From contig JAEWPS010000018.1 in NCBI GenBank assembly GCA_023460515.1, positions 133,800 through 197,799 of the forward strand: a stretch of DNA of 64,000 nucleotides, read 5' to 3'. A model generated the notes under the pieces. It made no database searches and was not told the DNA's origin. It was given only the letters and a program-made list of their open reading frames with translations. The translations under genes and the position numbers were made by a program. Origin of the DNA: Bacillota bacterium (GTDB lineage Bacteria > Bacillota > Clostridia > TANB77 > CAG-465). Positions 34,979-43,314 of this stretch are shown here, piece after piece (the stretch's first letter is position 1; each line of letters begins with the position of its first letter).

Positions 34979-36310
34979 TTATTTTTCATTACTTCTACTT
35001 TTCTCTCTAGTTATCATATGTATTGGCGTACCAACCATATCAAATTGTTTTCTTATATGATTTTCCAAATATCTAACATATGAAAAATGCATTAACTCTT
35101 TATTATTTACGAAAACCACAAAAGTTGGTGGTCTAGTTGTAACTTGTGTAACATAAAACACCTTCAATCTTTTTCCTTTATCTGAAGGTGGTTGAGTTAT
35201 TGCAATAGCTTCAGATATTACATCATTAAGCATTCCTGTAGGAACTCTTAAATTATTAGCTTTGTTTACTGCATTAATCATTTCAAATAAATTTTCAACT
35301 CTTTGACCAGTTGCTGCAGATATAAAAATAATTGGTGCATAAGATAAGTATGCCAGTTTATAATATACTTGTTTTTTATAACTTTCTAATGTTCCTGTTT
35401 CCTTTTCTAATAGGTCCCATTTATTTATACATATTATAATAGCTCTACCTGCTTCATGAGCATATCCAGCGATTTTCTCGTCTTGCTCTGTAACACCTTC
35501 TGTAGCATCAATCATTAATATACATACATTTGCTCTATCTATTGCAGACTGCGCTTTAATAACAGTAAATTTTTCTAACTTATCGTATACTTTATTTTTT
35601 CTACGTATACCAGCTGTATCTACAAATATGTATTTTCCATGTTTATTCTCAAAATATGAATCTATAGCGTCTCTTGTTGTACCAGCTATATCACTTACTA
35701 TAACTCTTTCTTCATTTAATATTTTATTAACTAAAGAAGATTTACCAACATTCGGCTTACCTATTATAGCGACTCTTATTGTTTCTTCATCTTCAATTTC
35801 AGGTTCAACATTATCAAATTTACCATATATTTCATCAAGTAATTCACCAATACCTAATTTTTTACCAGCAGAAATAGCTAAAGGATCTCCTAAACCCAAA
35901 TTATAAAATTCATATATTTCAGGTGGTACATCTCCAACTCTATCAGATTTATTACAAACTAATATAACAGGTTTATTTGCTTTTCTAAGCATATTAGCAA
36001 CTTCTATATCATCAGGAGTTACTCCAACTTTTAAATCAGTTATAAATACTATAACATCCGCCATATCCATAGCAAGCATAGCTTGCCTTCTCATTTGCAT
36101 TAACAATGGATCTTCACTATCTGGCTCAATACCACCAGTATCAATTATTTGAAATTTAGTTCCTCTCCAAGCACAATCCGCATATATTCTATCTCTAGTT
36201 ACACCAGGGAAGTCTCTAATTATTGAAATCTTTTGACCAGCTAATGCATTAAAAAGAGTACTCTTTCCTACATTTGGTCTTCCTACTATTGCCACAACTT
36301 TTTTTGCCAT
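34979..36310 (-). CDS. der: Ribosome assembly GTPase Der (EngA)
   Basis: A 443-residue double GTPase. G domain 1: GRPNVGKST, DTGG, NKSD. G domain 2: GKPNVGKSS, DTAG, NKWD. A C-terminal KH-like domain (RPPTFVVFVNNKELMHFSYVRYL) binds the 50S subunit. Essential for 50S maturation. Start and upstream stop are directly joined (TAAATG), so it is coupled to the small membrane-protein gene before it. Confidence 0.97.
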   Translation of the reverse strand: MAKKVVAIVGRPNVGKSTLFNALAGQKISIIRDFPGVTRDRIYADCAWRGTKFQIIDTGGIEPDSEDPLLMQMRRQAMLAMDMADVIVFITDLKVGVTPDDIEVANMLRKANKPVILVCNKSDRVGDVPPEIYEFYNLGLGDPLAISAGKKLGIGELLDEIYGKFDNVEPEIEDEETIRVAIIGKPNVGKSSLVNKILNEERVIVSDIAGTTRDAIDSYFENKHGKYIFVDTAGIRRKNKVYDKLEKFTVIKAQSAIDRANVCILMIDATEGVTEQDEKIAGYAHEAGRAIIICINKWDLLEKETGTLESYKKQVYYKLAYLSYAPIIFISAATGQRVENLFEMINAVNKANNLRVPTGMLNDVISEAIAITQPPSDKGKRLKVFYVTQVTTRPPTFVVFVNNKELMHFSYVRYLENHIRKQFDMVGTPIHMITREKSRSNEK

Positions 36311-36547
36311 TTATTTTTCCTCCGATTTATTTTTTACATTACTCAAAACAGAAATTTGCTTCTCAGTAAGTATAGTTTCTTCTTCATTTATTTTTCTACT
36401 TATATGACTAAATATTAGCATAATACACATTAAAACAATGCTATAAATTGGGCTAATTTTATTAAGAATTGAAAGTATTGCTGAAAGTATTGTACAAACA
36501 GCCAATATAAGCGTTAAATAATTAAATATTTGAGATCTGTTTAACAT
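36311..36547 (-). CDS. Small two-helix membrane protein
   Basis: A 78-residue protein with two membrane segments (about residues 9-27 and 33-50) and a charged tail (SRKINEEETILTEKQISVLSNV). The ATG at 36547 follows AAGAGG; an in-frame start 15 codons earlier has no site. No family recognised. It abuts der with no gap, so it is first in the der-ydbC-pfkA operon. Confidence 0.75.
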   Translation of the reverse strand: MLNRSQIFNYLTLILAVCTILSAILSILNKISPIYSIVLMCIMLIFSHISRKINEEETILTEKQISVLSNVKNKSEEK

Positions 36548-36790
36548 AAATAAACCTCTTTTCACTAATATAGTATTATACCATTTAAACACTTATATTT
36601 CAACAATTTAAGTTTATTTTATGTTAATATTTACAAATTAGTATATTTTACCTGTTAAGTATATGTTTATTATATAATATTGTGCTCATTTTTTATATTT
36701 TAAAACATACTTAGCAAATTGAAAATTTGCTGTTCTTTTCAATTTGACTATTAATCAGATAATGGTCATTTATTCTTATTGTAAAAAATA

Positions 36791-36820
36791 AAATAATGTA
36801 TAAAACATTATACATTATTT
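36791..36820 (-). terminator. Terminator of the exonuclease III gene
   Basis: AAATAATGTATAA with TTATACATTATTT, four-base loop. Confidence 0.8.
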
Positions 36821-36833
36821 TTAAACATATTAA

Positions 36834-37586
36834 CTAAAATATTTCAAGTCCTACTGGACAATGGTCACTACCCATTATTTCTGGATATATATATGCATCT
36901 TTTATTTCATTTTTTATACTACTCGATACAATAAAGTAATCTATACGCCAACCAACATTTTTTTCTCTTGCATTTCCCATATATGACCACCAAGAATAAG
37001 CATCCTTTTTATCTGGATATATATATCTAAAAGTATCTGTAAATCCATCATTTAAAAGAACTGTCATTTTTTCTCTTTCTTCATCTGTAAACCCAGCACT
37101 TCTTCTGTTAGATTTTGCATTTTTTATATCTATTTCATTATGTGCAACATTTAAATCGCCACACATTATAACAGGTTTATTTTGATCTAATTTTTTAATA
37201 TATTTTTTTATTTCCTGTTCCCATATCATTCTATATTCTAATCTTTCAAGTTCTCTTTTAGAATTAGGTGTATAAATATTAACTATATAGAAATTAGCAA
37301 ATTCAAGTGTAATTACTCTACCTTCATTATCATGTTCATCTATACCAATACCATAATTTACACTAATTGGTTTAACCTTTGTAAATATTGCAGTTCCTGA
37401 ATATCCTTTTTTTTCTGCACTATTCCAATATTGATTGTATCCTTCAAAAGATATGTCTACTTGACCTTCCTGCATTTTTGTTTCTTGCACGCAAAAAATA
37501 TCTGCATCTATTTCTTTAAAAAATTCTGTAAATCCTTTATTAAGTGCTGCTCTTATTCCATTAACATTCCATGAAATCAATTTCAT
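36834..37586 (-). CDS. xth: Exodeoxyribonuclease III / AP endonuclease
   Basis: A 250-residue EEP-fold nuclease. ISWNVNGIRAALNKGF, CVQETKMQEG (metal Glu), YTPNSKRELERLEYR (catalytic Tyr), GDLNVAHNEIDIKNAKSNRR, GFTDEER and GSDHCPVGLEIF (catalytic His). It cuts at abasic sites in base-excision repair and has 3'-5' exonuclease activity. Monocistronic. Confidence 0.95.
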   Translation of the reverse strand: MKLISWNVNGIRAALNKGFTEFFKEIDADIFCVQETKMQEGQVDISFEGYNQYWNSAEKKGYSGTAIFTKVKPISVNYGIGIDEHDNEGRVITLEFANFYIVNIYTPNSKRELERLEYRMIWEQEIKKYIKKLDQNKPVIMCGDLNVAHNEIDIKNAKSNRRSAGFTDEEREKMTVLLNDGFTDTFRYIYPDKKDAYSWWSYMGNAREKNVGWRIDYFIVSSSIKNEIKDAYIYPEIMGSDHCPVGLEIF

Positions 37587-37692
37587 ATAAAATTCTCCTT
37601 ACAAATATATGTATATATTATATCTAATCTTATCTAACAAATCAACTAAATAATTAAAATTTATTAATTATAAATAATATATTAATATTACA

Positions 37693-39804
37693 TTATATAT
37701 TATTTACTTTCATTGCCCTCATAGCATTTACTATAGCTATAACTGATACACCAACATCAGCAAATACTGCTTCCCACATTGAAGCTATTCCAAGGGCACC
37801 AAATCCTAAAAATAATACTTTAATACCTATTGCAAAACATATATTTTGTAATACTATTTTTCTTGTTCTTTTTGCTATTTTTATTGCTGTTACTATCTTT
37901 ATTGGTTCATCTGTCATTATTACTATGTCTGCAGCCTCTATAGCAGCATCTGATCCTAAACCGCCCATAGCAATTCCTATATCTGCTCTTGCAAGTACAG
38001 GAGCATCATTTATTCCATCTCCAGCAAAAATAATATTTCCTTTAGTAGTTTTCTGTCTATTTAGTAGTTCAAGTTTTTCAACTTTTTGATCAGGTAATAA
38101 TTCTGTATAAACTTCATCTATTCCAATAGAATTTCCTGTTTTTTCTCCAACATTTTTACTATCTCCAGTAAGCATAACTGTTTTTTTAATTCCAATATGT
38201 TTTAGAGCTTTAATAACATTTTTAGAATCATCTTTTAATTCATCAGATATTACAATATATCCTACATATACGCCATTTAATGCTACATGTACTTCTGTTC
38301 CAAAAGATTCAACTTTAAAATAGTCTATATTTTCTTTGATCATAAGTTTAGAGTTACCTGCAAGTATTTTTCTACCGTTAGTTATAACCTTTATACCATG
38401 ACCTCCTATTTCTTCATAACTCTCTATTTCATTTAAATCTATTTTCTTTCCATAACTTTTTAAAATAGAAAGAGCAATTGGATGATTAGAATAACTTTCT
38501 GCATATGCAGCGTATTCTATTAATTCTTCATTTGTATAACCATTCTTTGAATTAATCTCAGTTACATTAAATACACCCTTTGTTAAAGTTCCTGTTTTAT
38601 CAAAAACTACTGTTTCGACATTATTTAAAGCTTCAAGATAATTACTTCCTTTTATTAATATTCCTTGTCTTGACGCTCCACCAATACCACCAAAAAAACC
38701 AAGTGGTATTGAAACAACTAATGCACATGGACAAGATATAACTAAAAATACTAATGCCCTGTATACCCAATCTGAAAATATTTCTCCTTGAATTACAATA
38801 GGAGGTATTAAAGCTATAAAAATAGCAGCAATAACCACTATCGGAGTGTAATATCTAGCAAATTTAGTTATGAAATTTTCGGTTGTAGCCTTTTTGCTAC
38901 TTGCATTTTGAACTAAATCTAAAATTTTAGAAACAGTAGATTCACCAAATTCTTTAGTAACTTCTATTGTTAAAATACTATTTATATTAATAAAACCACT
39001 TAATATATTATCTCCTACAGCTACCTCTCTTGGAATTGATTCACCTGTTAAAGCAGATGTATCCGCCATTGAATTTCCATCAATTACCTTACCATCTAAT
39101 GGAACCTTTTCACCAGGTTTTACTACAATTATATCACCTATTTTTACATTCTCTGGTGATACAACTTTTAATTTATTATCTACTTTAAGGTTAGCAAAAT
39201 CTGGTCTGATGTCCATTAATTCACTTATTGATTTTCTTGAACGATTAACTGCTAAGTCTTGAAATAACTCTCCAACTTTATAAAATAACATAACTGCTAC
39301 ACCTTCTGGAAAATTACCAATAGCAAATGCTCCAATTGTTGCAATACTCATAAGAAAACTTTCATCAAAAATTACTCCTCTTAACAAATTTTTAAGTGCT
39401 TTTAAAACAATATCTCCACCTAATATAATATAACTTATCAAAAATATGAAAAATTCTATCTGAATGGGTAAATTTAAAACCAATCCCATTGTAAACAAAA
39501 ATGCACCTAAAGTAAGAACAATAATTTCTTTTTTACTATTTTCTTCTTTAATAACAACTTTTTCATTATTTTTAGATACAACTATAACATCCGGTTCTAT
39601 TTTACTTATTATTTTTATAATTTGTTCACTAATTTCGTTTAAATTAACGTTTTCTTCAGTTTCTATAACAAGTCTCTTTGAAACAAAGTCTACTGAAGCT
39701 ATTTTAATATATTTTAATTCACTAATTTCCTTTTCAATTTTAGCCGCACAATTAGCACAACCCAAATTTTCTAATATCCATTCTTTTTTGTTTTTAGACA
39801 ACAC
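37693..39804 (-). CDS. cadA: Zn/Cd/Pb-exporting P-type ATPase
   Basis: A 703-residue P1B-2-type ATPase. N-terminal HMA domain with GCANCAAKIE (CxxC). Membrane motif CPC in VISCPCALVVSIP, phosphorylation site DKTGTLT, actuator TGES, hinge GDGINDAPVLARADIGIAMG. The last membrane helix has ADVGVSVIAIVNAMR, whose Asp is the Zn/Cd ligand in ZntA-type pumps. It exports divalent soft metals. GTG start behind GGAGG. Second in an operon after cadC (15-base gap). Confidence 0.94.
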   Translation of the reverse strand: MLSKNKKEWILENLGCANCAAKIEKEISELKYIKIASVDFVSKRLVIETEENVNLNEISEQIIKIISKIEPDVIVVSKNNEKVVIKEENSKKEIIVLTLGAFLFTMGLVLNLPIQIEFFIFLISYIILGGDIVLKALKNLLRGVIFDESFLMSIATIGAFAIGNFPEGVAVMLFYKVGELFQDLAVNRSRKSISELMDIRPDFANLKVDNKLKVVSPENVKIGDIIVVKPGEKVPLDGKVIDGNSMADTSALTGESIPREVAVGDNILSGFININSILTIEVTKEFGESTVSKILDLVQNASSKKATTENFITKFARYYTPIVVIAAIFIALIPPIVIQGEIFSDWVYRALVFLVISCPCALVVSIPLGFFGGIGGASRQGILIKGSNYLEALNNVETVVFDKTGTLTKGVFNVTEINSKNGYTNEELIEYAAYAESYSNHPIALSILKSYGKKIDLNEIESYEEIGGHGIKVITNGRKILAGNSKLMIKENIDYFKVESFGTEVHVALNGVYVGYIVISDELKDDSKNVIKALKHIGIKKTVMLTGDSKNVGEKTGNSIGIDEVYTELLPDQKVEKLELLNRQKTTKGNIIFAGDGINDAPVLARADIGIAMGGLGSDAAIEAADIVIMTDEPIKIVTAIKIAKRTRKIVLQNICFAIGIKVLFLGFGALGIASMWEAVFADVGVSVIAIVNAMRAMKVNNI

Positions 39805-39819
39805 TACCTTCTTCCTCCT

Positions 39820-40209
39820 TTATATGTTTTTTTGCTCTTCATTTTGCTCTTTAATATGAACTATTCCTTGATTAAATATCTGTTTTACATGTTCATCATT
39901 TAAAGAATAATAAACGATTTTACCTTCTTTTCTATTTTTTACTAATCTTTCTTGTTTTAGTACAATTAACTGATGTGAAATTGCAGATTGCGTCATATTT
40001 AATAAATATGCTATATCACAAACACACATTTCAGATTCATCTAAAGCCCATAATATTTGAATTCTTGTTAAGTCTCCAAAAACTTTAAATAATTGTGTAA
40101 GATCTTTCAAAGTTTCTTTTTGTGGCATTTTATCCTTCACTTGACTTACGATATCTTCATGTATTACGTCTGCGTCACATCTTTCACATTCTTGCATTTT
40201 ATTGTACAT
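39820..40209 (-). CDS. cadC: CadC/ArsR-family metal-responsive repressor
   Basis: A 129-residue winged-helix repressor. The N-terminal part has Cys pair ECERCDAD, and helix 3 has ESEMCVCDIAYLL: together these form the four-Cys Cd/Pb site of CadC-type sensors. Recognition helix MTQSAISHQLIVLKQ, wing NRKEGKIVYYSL. The ATG at 40209 has AAGAGGT upstream. It controls cadCA; a 22-bp palindrome and a consensus promoter lie upstream. Confidence 0.93.
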   Translation of the reverse strand: MYNKMQECERCDADVIHEDIVSQVKDKMPQKETLKDLTQLFKVFGDLTRIQILWALDESEMCVCDIAYLLNMTQSAISHQLIVLKQERLVKNRKEGKIVYYSLNDEHVKQIFNQGIVHIKEQNEEQKNI

Positions 40210-40271
40210 ATTATTACCTCTTTTCAATATTTCGTTTAATATCTGAATGATTGCTCATATATTATATTTTT

Positions 40272-40300
40272 ATTATACTATATATTTAATAATATGTCAA
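40272..40300 (-). promoter_or_regulatory. Promoter of cadCA
   Basis: Minus strand TTGACA, 17-bp spacer, TATAAT. Confidence 0.85.
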
Positions 40301-40304
40301 CACT

Positions 40305-40326
40305 TATATGAATAATTATTCATATA
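40305..40326 (-). promoter_or_regulatory. CadC operator candidate
   Basis: A perfect 22-bp palindrome whose core is ATATGAATAATTATTCATAT, four bases upstream of the -35. A degenerate copy may lie downstream of the -10 around 40240-40265. Confidence 0.65.
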
Positions 40327-40339
40327 TTTATAAAAGAAC

Positions 40340-40381
40340 AAAAACACCATATATAGCTAGATACTACTTTTGGTGTTTTTA
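40340..40381 (-). terminator. Terminator of fhs
   Basis: AAAAACACCA with TGGTGTTTTT across a 21-base loop, U-run on the minus strand. Confidence 0.8.
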
Positions 40382-40404
40382 CTATTTTATTTATTATATA
40401 TTCA

Positions 40405-41985
40405 TTAAAATTCTAAATATTTAGATTTCTTACCAAGTCCTGGCATCGTAACAATATCCCCCGCATATACAACAATAAATCCTGCCCCACTATCTATTTT
40501 AATATTTTTTACAGTGATAGTGAAATCACTAGGACATCCTAACAATTTAGGATTATCTGATAAAGAAAGAGGAGTTTTTGCGATACAAATTGGTAGTTTA
40601 CTATAACCTAATTTTTTTATATTTTCAAGTTCTTTTTTTGCTTTATCTAAATATTCGATATGACTTGCGCCATATATTTCACTGGAAACTTTATATATTT
40701 TATCTTCAATGCTATCATCATCATTATAAATATATTTAAAATTATTACTACTACTTTGTAAAGTTTGTACTGTGAGTCTAGCAAGTGAAATAGCACCATC
40801 TGAGCCATTTTCGTAAACTGTAGATATTTCACATTGTACATCTAAATTTTCACAATAATTTTTAATATAGTTAATTTCATTGTCTGTATCTGTATTAAAT
40901 CTATTAATACAAACAATTAAAGGAACTCCATATTTTTTAATATTTTGAATATGTTTCTTTAGATTAACAATACCTTTTTCAAGTGTTTGTATATTTTCGT
41001 TAGATAGATTTTCCTCAGTATCTCCACCATTATATTTTAAAGCTTTTACAGTTACAACAAGTATAGATACATCTGGAACTAAATTAGCTTTTCTACATTT
41101 AATATCAAAAAATTTTTCAGCCCCTAAATCTGCTCCAAAACCAGCTTCAGTTATACAGTAGTCAGCAAGTTTTAAACCCATTTTTGTGGAAATAACAGAA
41201 TTGCATCCATGAGCAATATTAGCAAATGGACCTAAATGTACAATACATGGAGTATTTTCTGTAGTTTGAACTAAGTTAGGATTCATTGCCTCTTTAAGTA
41301 GTGCCATCATTGCATTAACGACGTTTAAGCTTCTAGCATATACCGGTTGATCATTAAAAGTATACCCTATAAGTATATTACCAATTTTATATTTTAAATC
41401 TTCTACATCTTCTGCTAAACAACATATAGCCATAAGTTCACAAGCTGCTGTGATTTCAAAACCTGTATGTATACCATTATTTGTAGTTATTTCTTTTAAA
41501 CCTCTATCATTCATATCTATAGCTCTTTTTATACATATTCTTTCAGAATCAATATTTAAAATATTCCCGTGCAGAATGCTATTATCTATAACTGCACACA
41601 ATAAATTGTTTGCTGAGGTAATAGCATGAAAATCACCTGTAAAATGTAAATCAATGTCTTGAGATGGTAAAAGCTTTGCCATTCCTCCACCAATTGCTCC
41701 TCCTTTAACACCAAAAACTGGCCCTAAAGACGGTTCTCTCAAAACAGCTATAGAACTTTTACCTATTTTATTTAAAGCCATTGTAAGTCCTATTGATTGT
41801 GTTGTCTTTCCTTCCCCATGCGGTGTGGGATTTACGGCAGTAACAAGTATCAATTTTCCAGACTTGTTTCCTTTAATATGTTCATAATAATCACTATAAA
41901 TTTTTGCTTTATATTTTCCATAATAATCTATATATTCATCTGGTATATTTAATTTTTTAACTACATTTTCAATTTTTTCTATCAT
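40405..41985 (-). CDS. fhs: Formate-tetrahydrofolate ligase
   Basis: A 526-residue FTHFS, joining formate to tetrahydrofolate with ATP in one-carbon metabolism. P-loop PTPHGEGKTTQSIGL; REPSLGPVFGVKGGAIGGG; DIDLHFTGDFHAITSANN; GPFANIAHGCNSV; EAGFGADLGAEKFFDIKCR. It is ~30 residues shorter than the usual ~556: a short loop after MNDRGLKEI and an early C-terminal end (MPGLGKKSKYLEF). No acetyl-CoA pathway genes are near, so it probably serves purine/formyl-Met supply rather than acetogenesis. Confidence 0.93.
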   Translation of the reverse strand: MIEKIENVVKKLNIPDEYIDYYGKYKAKIYSDYYEHIKGNKSGKLILVTAVNPTPHGEGKTTQSIGLTMALNKIGKSSIAVLREPSLGPVFGVKGGAIGGGMAKLLPSQDIDLHFTGDFHAITSANNLLCAVIDNSILHGNILNIDSERICIKRAIDMNDRGLKEITTNNGIHTGFEITAACELMAICCLAEDVEDLKYKIGNILIGYTFNDQPVYARSLNVVNAMMALLKEAMNPNLVQTTENTPCIVHLGPFANIAHGCNSVISTKMGLKLADYCITEAGFGADLGAEKFFDIKCRKANLVPDVSILVVTVKALKYNGGDTEENLSNENIQTLEKGIVNLKKHIQNIKKYGVPLIVCINRFNTDTDNEINYIKNYCENLDVQCEISTVYENGSDGAISLARLTVQTLQSSSNNFKYIYNDDDSIEDKIYKVSSEIYGASHIEYLDKAKKELENIKKLGYSKLPICIAKTPLSLSDNPKLLGCPSDFTITVKNIKIDSGAGFIVVYAGDIVTMPGLGKKSKYLEF

Positions 41986-42061
41986 AAATAATACCCTCCT
42001 TTATATAAACATTATATGATGAATTTACAATATTAACATTTATTGTACTTTTTATTTCAAA

Positions 42062-43285
42062 TCAAGAAACTTCTTCTTTCGGCTTTCCTGCCTCTATTAG
42101 TACATCATTTTTAAGTAAGAATAAACTAATAACAAGTATCAAAACCCCTGTTCCAAGAAGTAACCATTCAATTTTAAACATATCTGATAGTGGTCCAAAT
42201 ATAATCATTCCAAGCGGCATAATAGCACTAGCTATCATCCCATATACTCCAAATACTCTTCCTAAATAATCTCCTTCTACTTTTTCTTGTAGCAATACAG
42301 TAGATGGAGTATTAAACATAGGCATAAAAATTCCAAATATACCCATAAAAATGAGATATACTATGAAAACAGGCACTATTCCAAGTGCAAATGTACATAC
42401 TCCCATTGCAATACCGGATAACACCATTGTGTGTACCTTGTTTTTAAAACCGCCCCATGATGACATTAATATACCACCTATCATCATACCTATAGAAAAA
42501 GTAATCTCTATTAAAGTCAATCTCCATACATCATTACCAAAGCTACGTGTTACTTGTAATGGAGTTAAAAATGCTACAGGTGTAGCAAGAAAAAAGAATA
42601 ATGCACAAAACAAGAAAAATCTTTTAACATATGCATGACTTTTTATGTATTTAATTCCATTTTTGAAATCACTTAAATAACTTATTTCACTCTTTTCATT
42701 TGCTTTTGCGTGAGTAACTACTTTTACAAGTGTAATCATTGTTAAAACGCCTATAATAGCGGTAAAAACATCTATAAAAAATATTATTTCTATTTTTGTC
42801 ATTGTAAGTAACGCTCCACTAAGCATAGGTGAGGCAAGCATAACTAAAGATTGAATACTTCCATTTATTGCATTAACTTTAGTAAGTTTATCTTCTGGAA
42901 CAAGTTGTGGTAAAATGGCCCCTATTGCCGGTGTTTGAACTCCTGCGCCTAACGAACGCACAGCAGAAATTACAAAAAGTAACCACAATGCATCATATCC
43001 CATGAAAAATAATATAGCCATAATTAGTGTAGATATTGCTATCATAGAGTCAGATAATACGATAAGTATCTTTCTATTATAACGATCTGCCCAAACTCCA
43101 GCAAATGGAGATATGAAGAAAGTAGGTAAAAATCCACATATAATTGATATTGTCATCATTAAACCCGACTGTGTCTTTAAAGTAATATACCACATAATTG
43201 CATATTGAACCAGCGATGATCCAAATAGTGATATTGTTTGACTTGCTAAAAATAGTATTATGTTTTTTTTCCAATTTTGATTCAT
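42062..43285 (-). CDS. MFS efflux transporter
   Basis: A 407-residue major facilitator with about 12 membrane segments. N-terminal LFGSSLVQYAIMWYITLKTQ and the loop 2-3 motif GVWADRYNRKILIVLSD (GxxxDRxxRK), then RSLGAGVQTPAIGAILPQLV. It belongs to the MFS group including macrolide Mef pumps and siderophore exporters; substrate unknown. It is 29 bases after mgtA with no intervening terminator, so probably cotranscribed with it. Confidence 0.9.
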   Translation of the reverse strand: MNQNWKKNIILFLASQTISLFGSSLVQYAIMWYITLKTQSGLMMTISIICGFLPTFFISPFAGVWADRYNRKILIVLSDSMIAISTLIMAILFFMGYDALWLLFVISAVRSLGAGVQTPAIGAILPQLVPEDKLTKVNAINGSIQSLVMLASPMLSGALLTMTKIEIIFFIDVFTAIIGVLTMITLVKVVTHAKANEKSEISYLSDFKNGIKYIKSHAYVKRFFLFCALFFFLATPVAFLTPLQVTRSFGNDVWRLTLIEITFSIGMMIGGILMSSWGGFKNKVHTMVLSGIAMGVCTFALGIVPVFIVYLIFMGIFGIFMPMFNTPSTVLLQEKVEGDYLGRVFGVYGMIASAIMPLGMIIFGPLSDMFKIEWLLLGTGVLILVISLFLLKNDVLIEAGKPKEEVS

Positions 43286-43314
43286 TTAATTTTTTTCTCC
43301 ATTCAATTTATATT

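Noticed and set aside
36715..36733. Palindrome AGCAAATT-GAA-AATTTGCT as a terminator or operator
   Set aside because: It lies mid-gap, 100 bases from either gene, with only A/T-rich arms and no promoter next to it; kept only as a note.
39464..39859. Plus-strand 131-codon ORF
   Set aside because: It is an antisense shadow of cadA/cadC with no ribosome site; the minus-strand genes have clear motifs.
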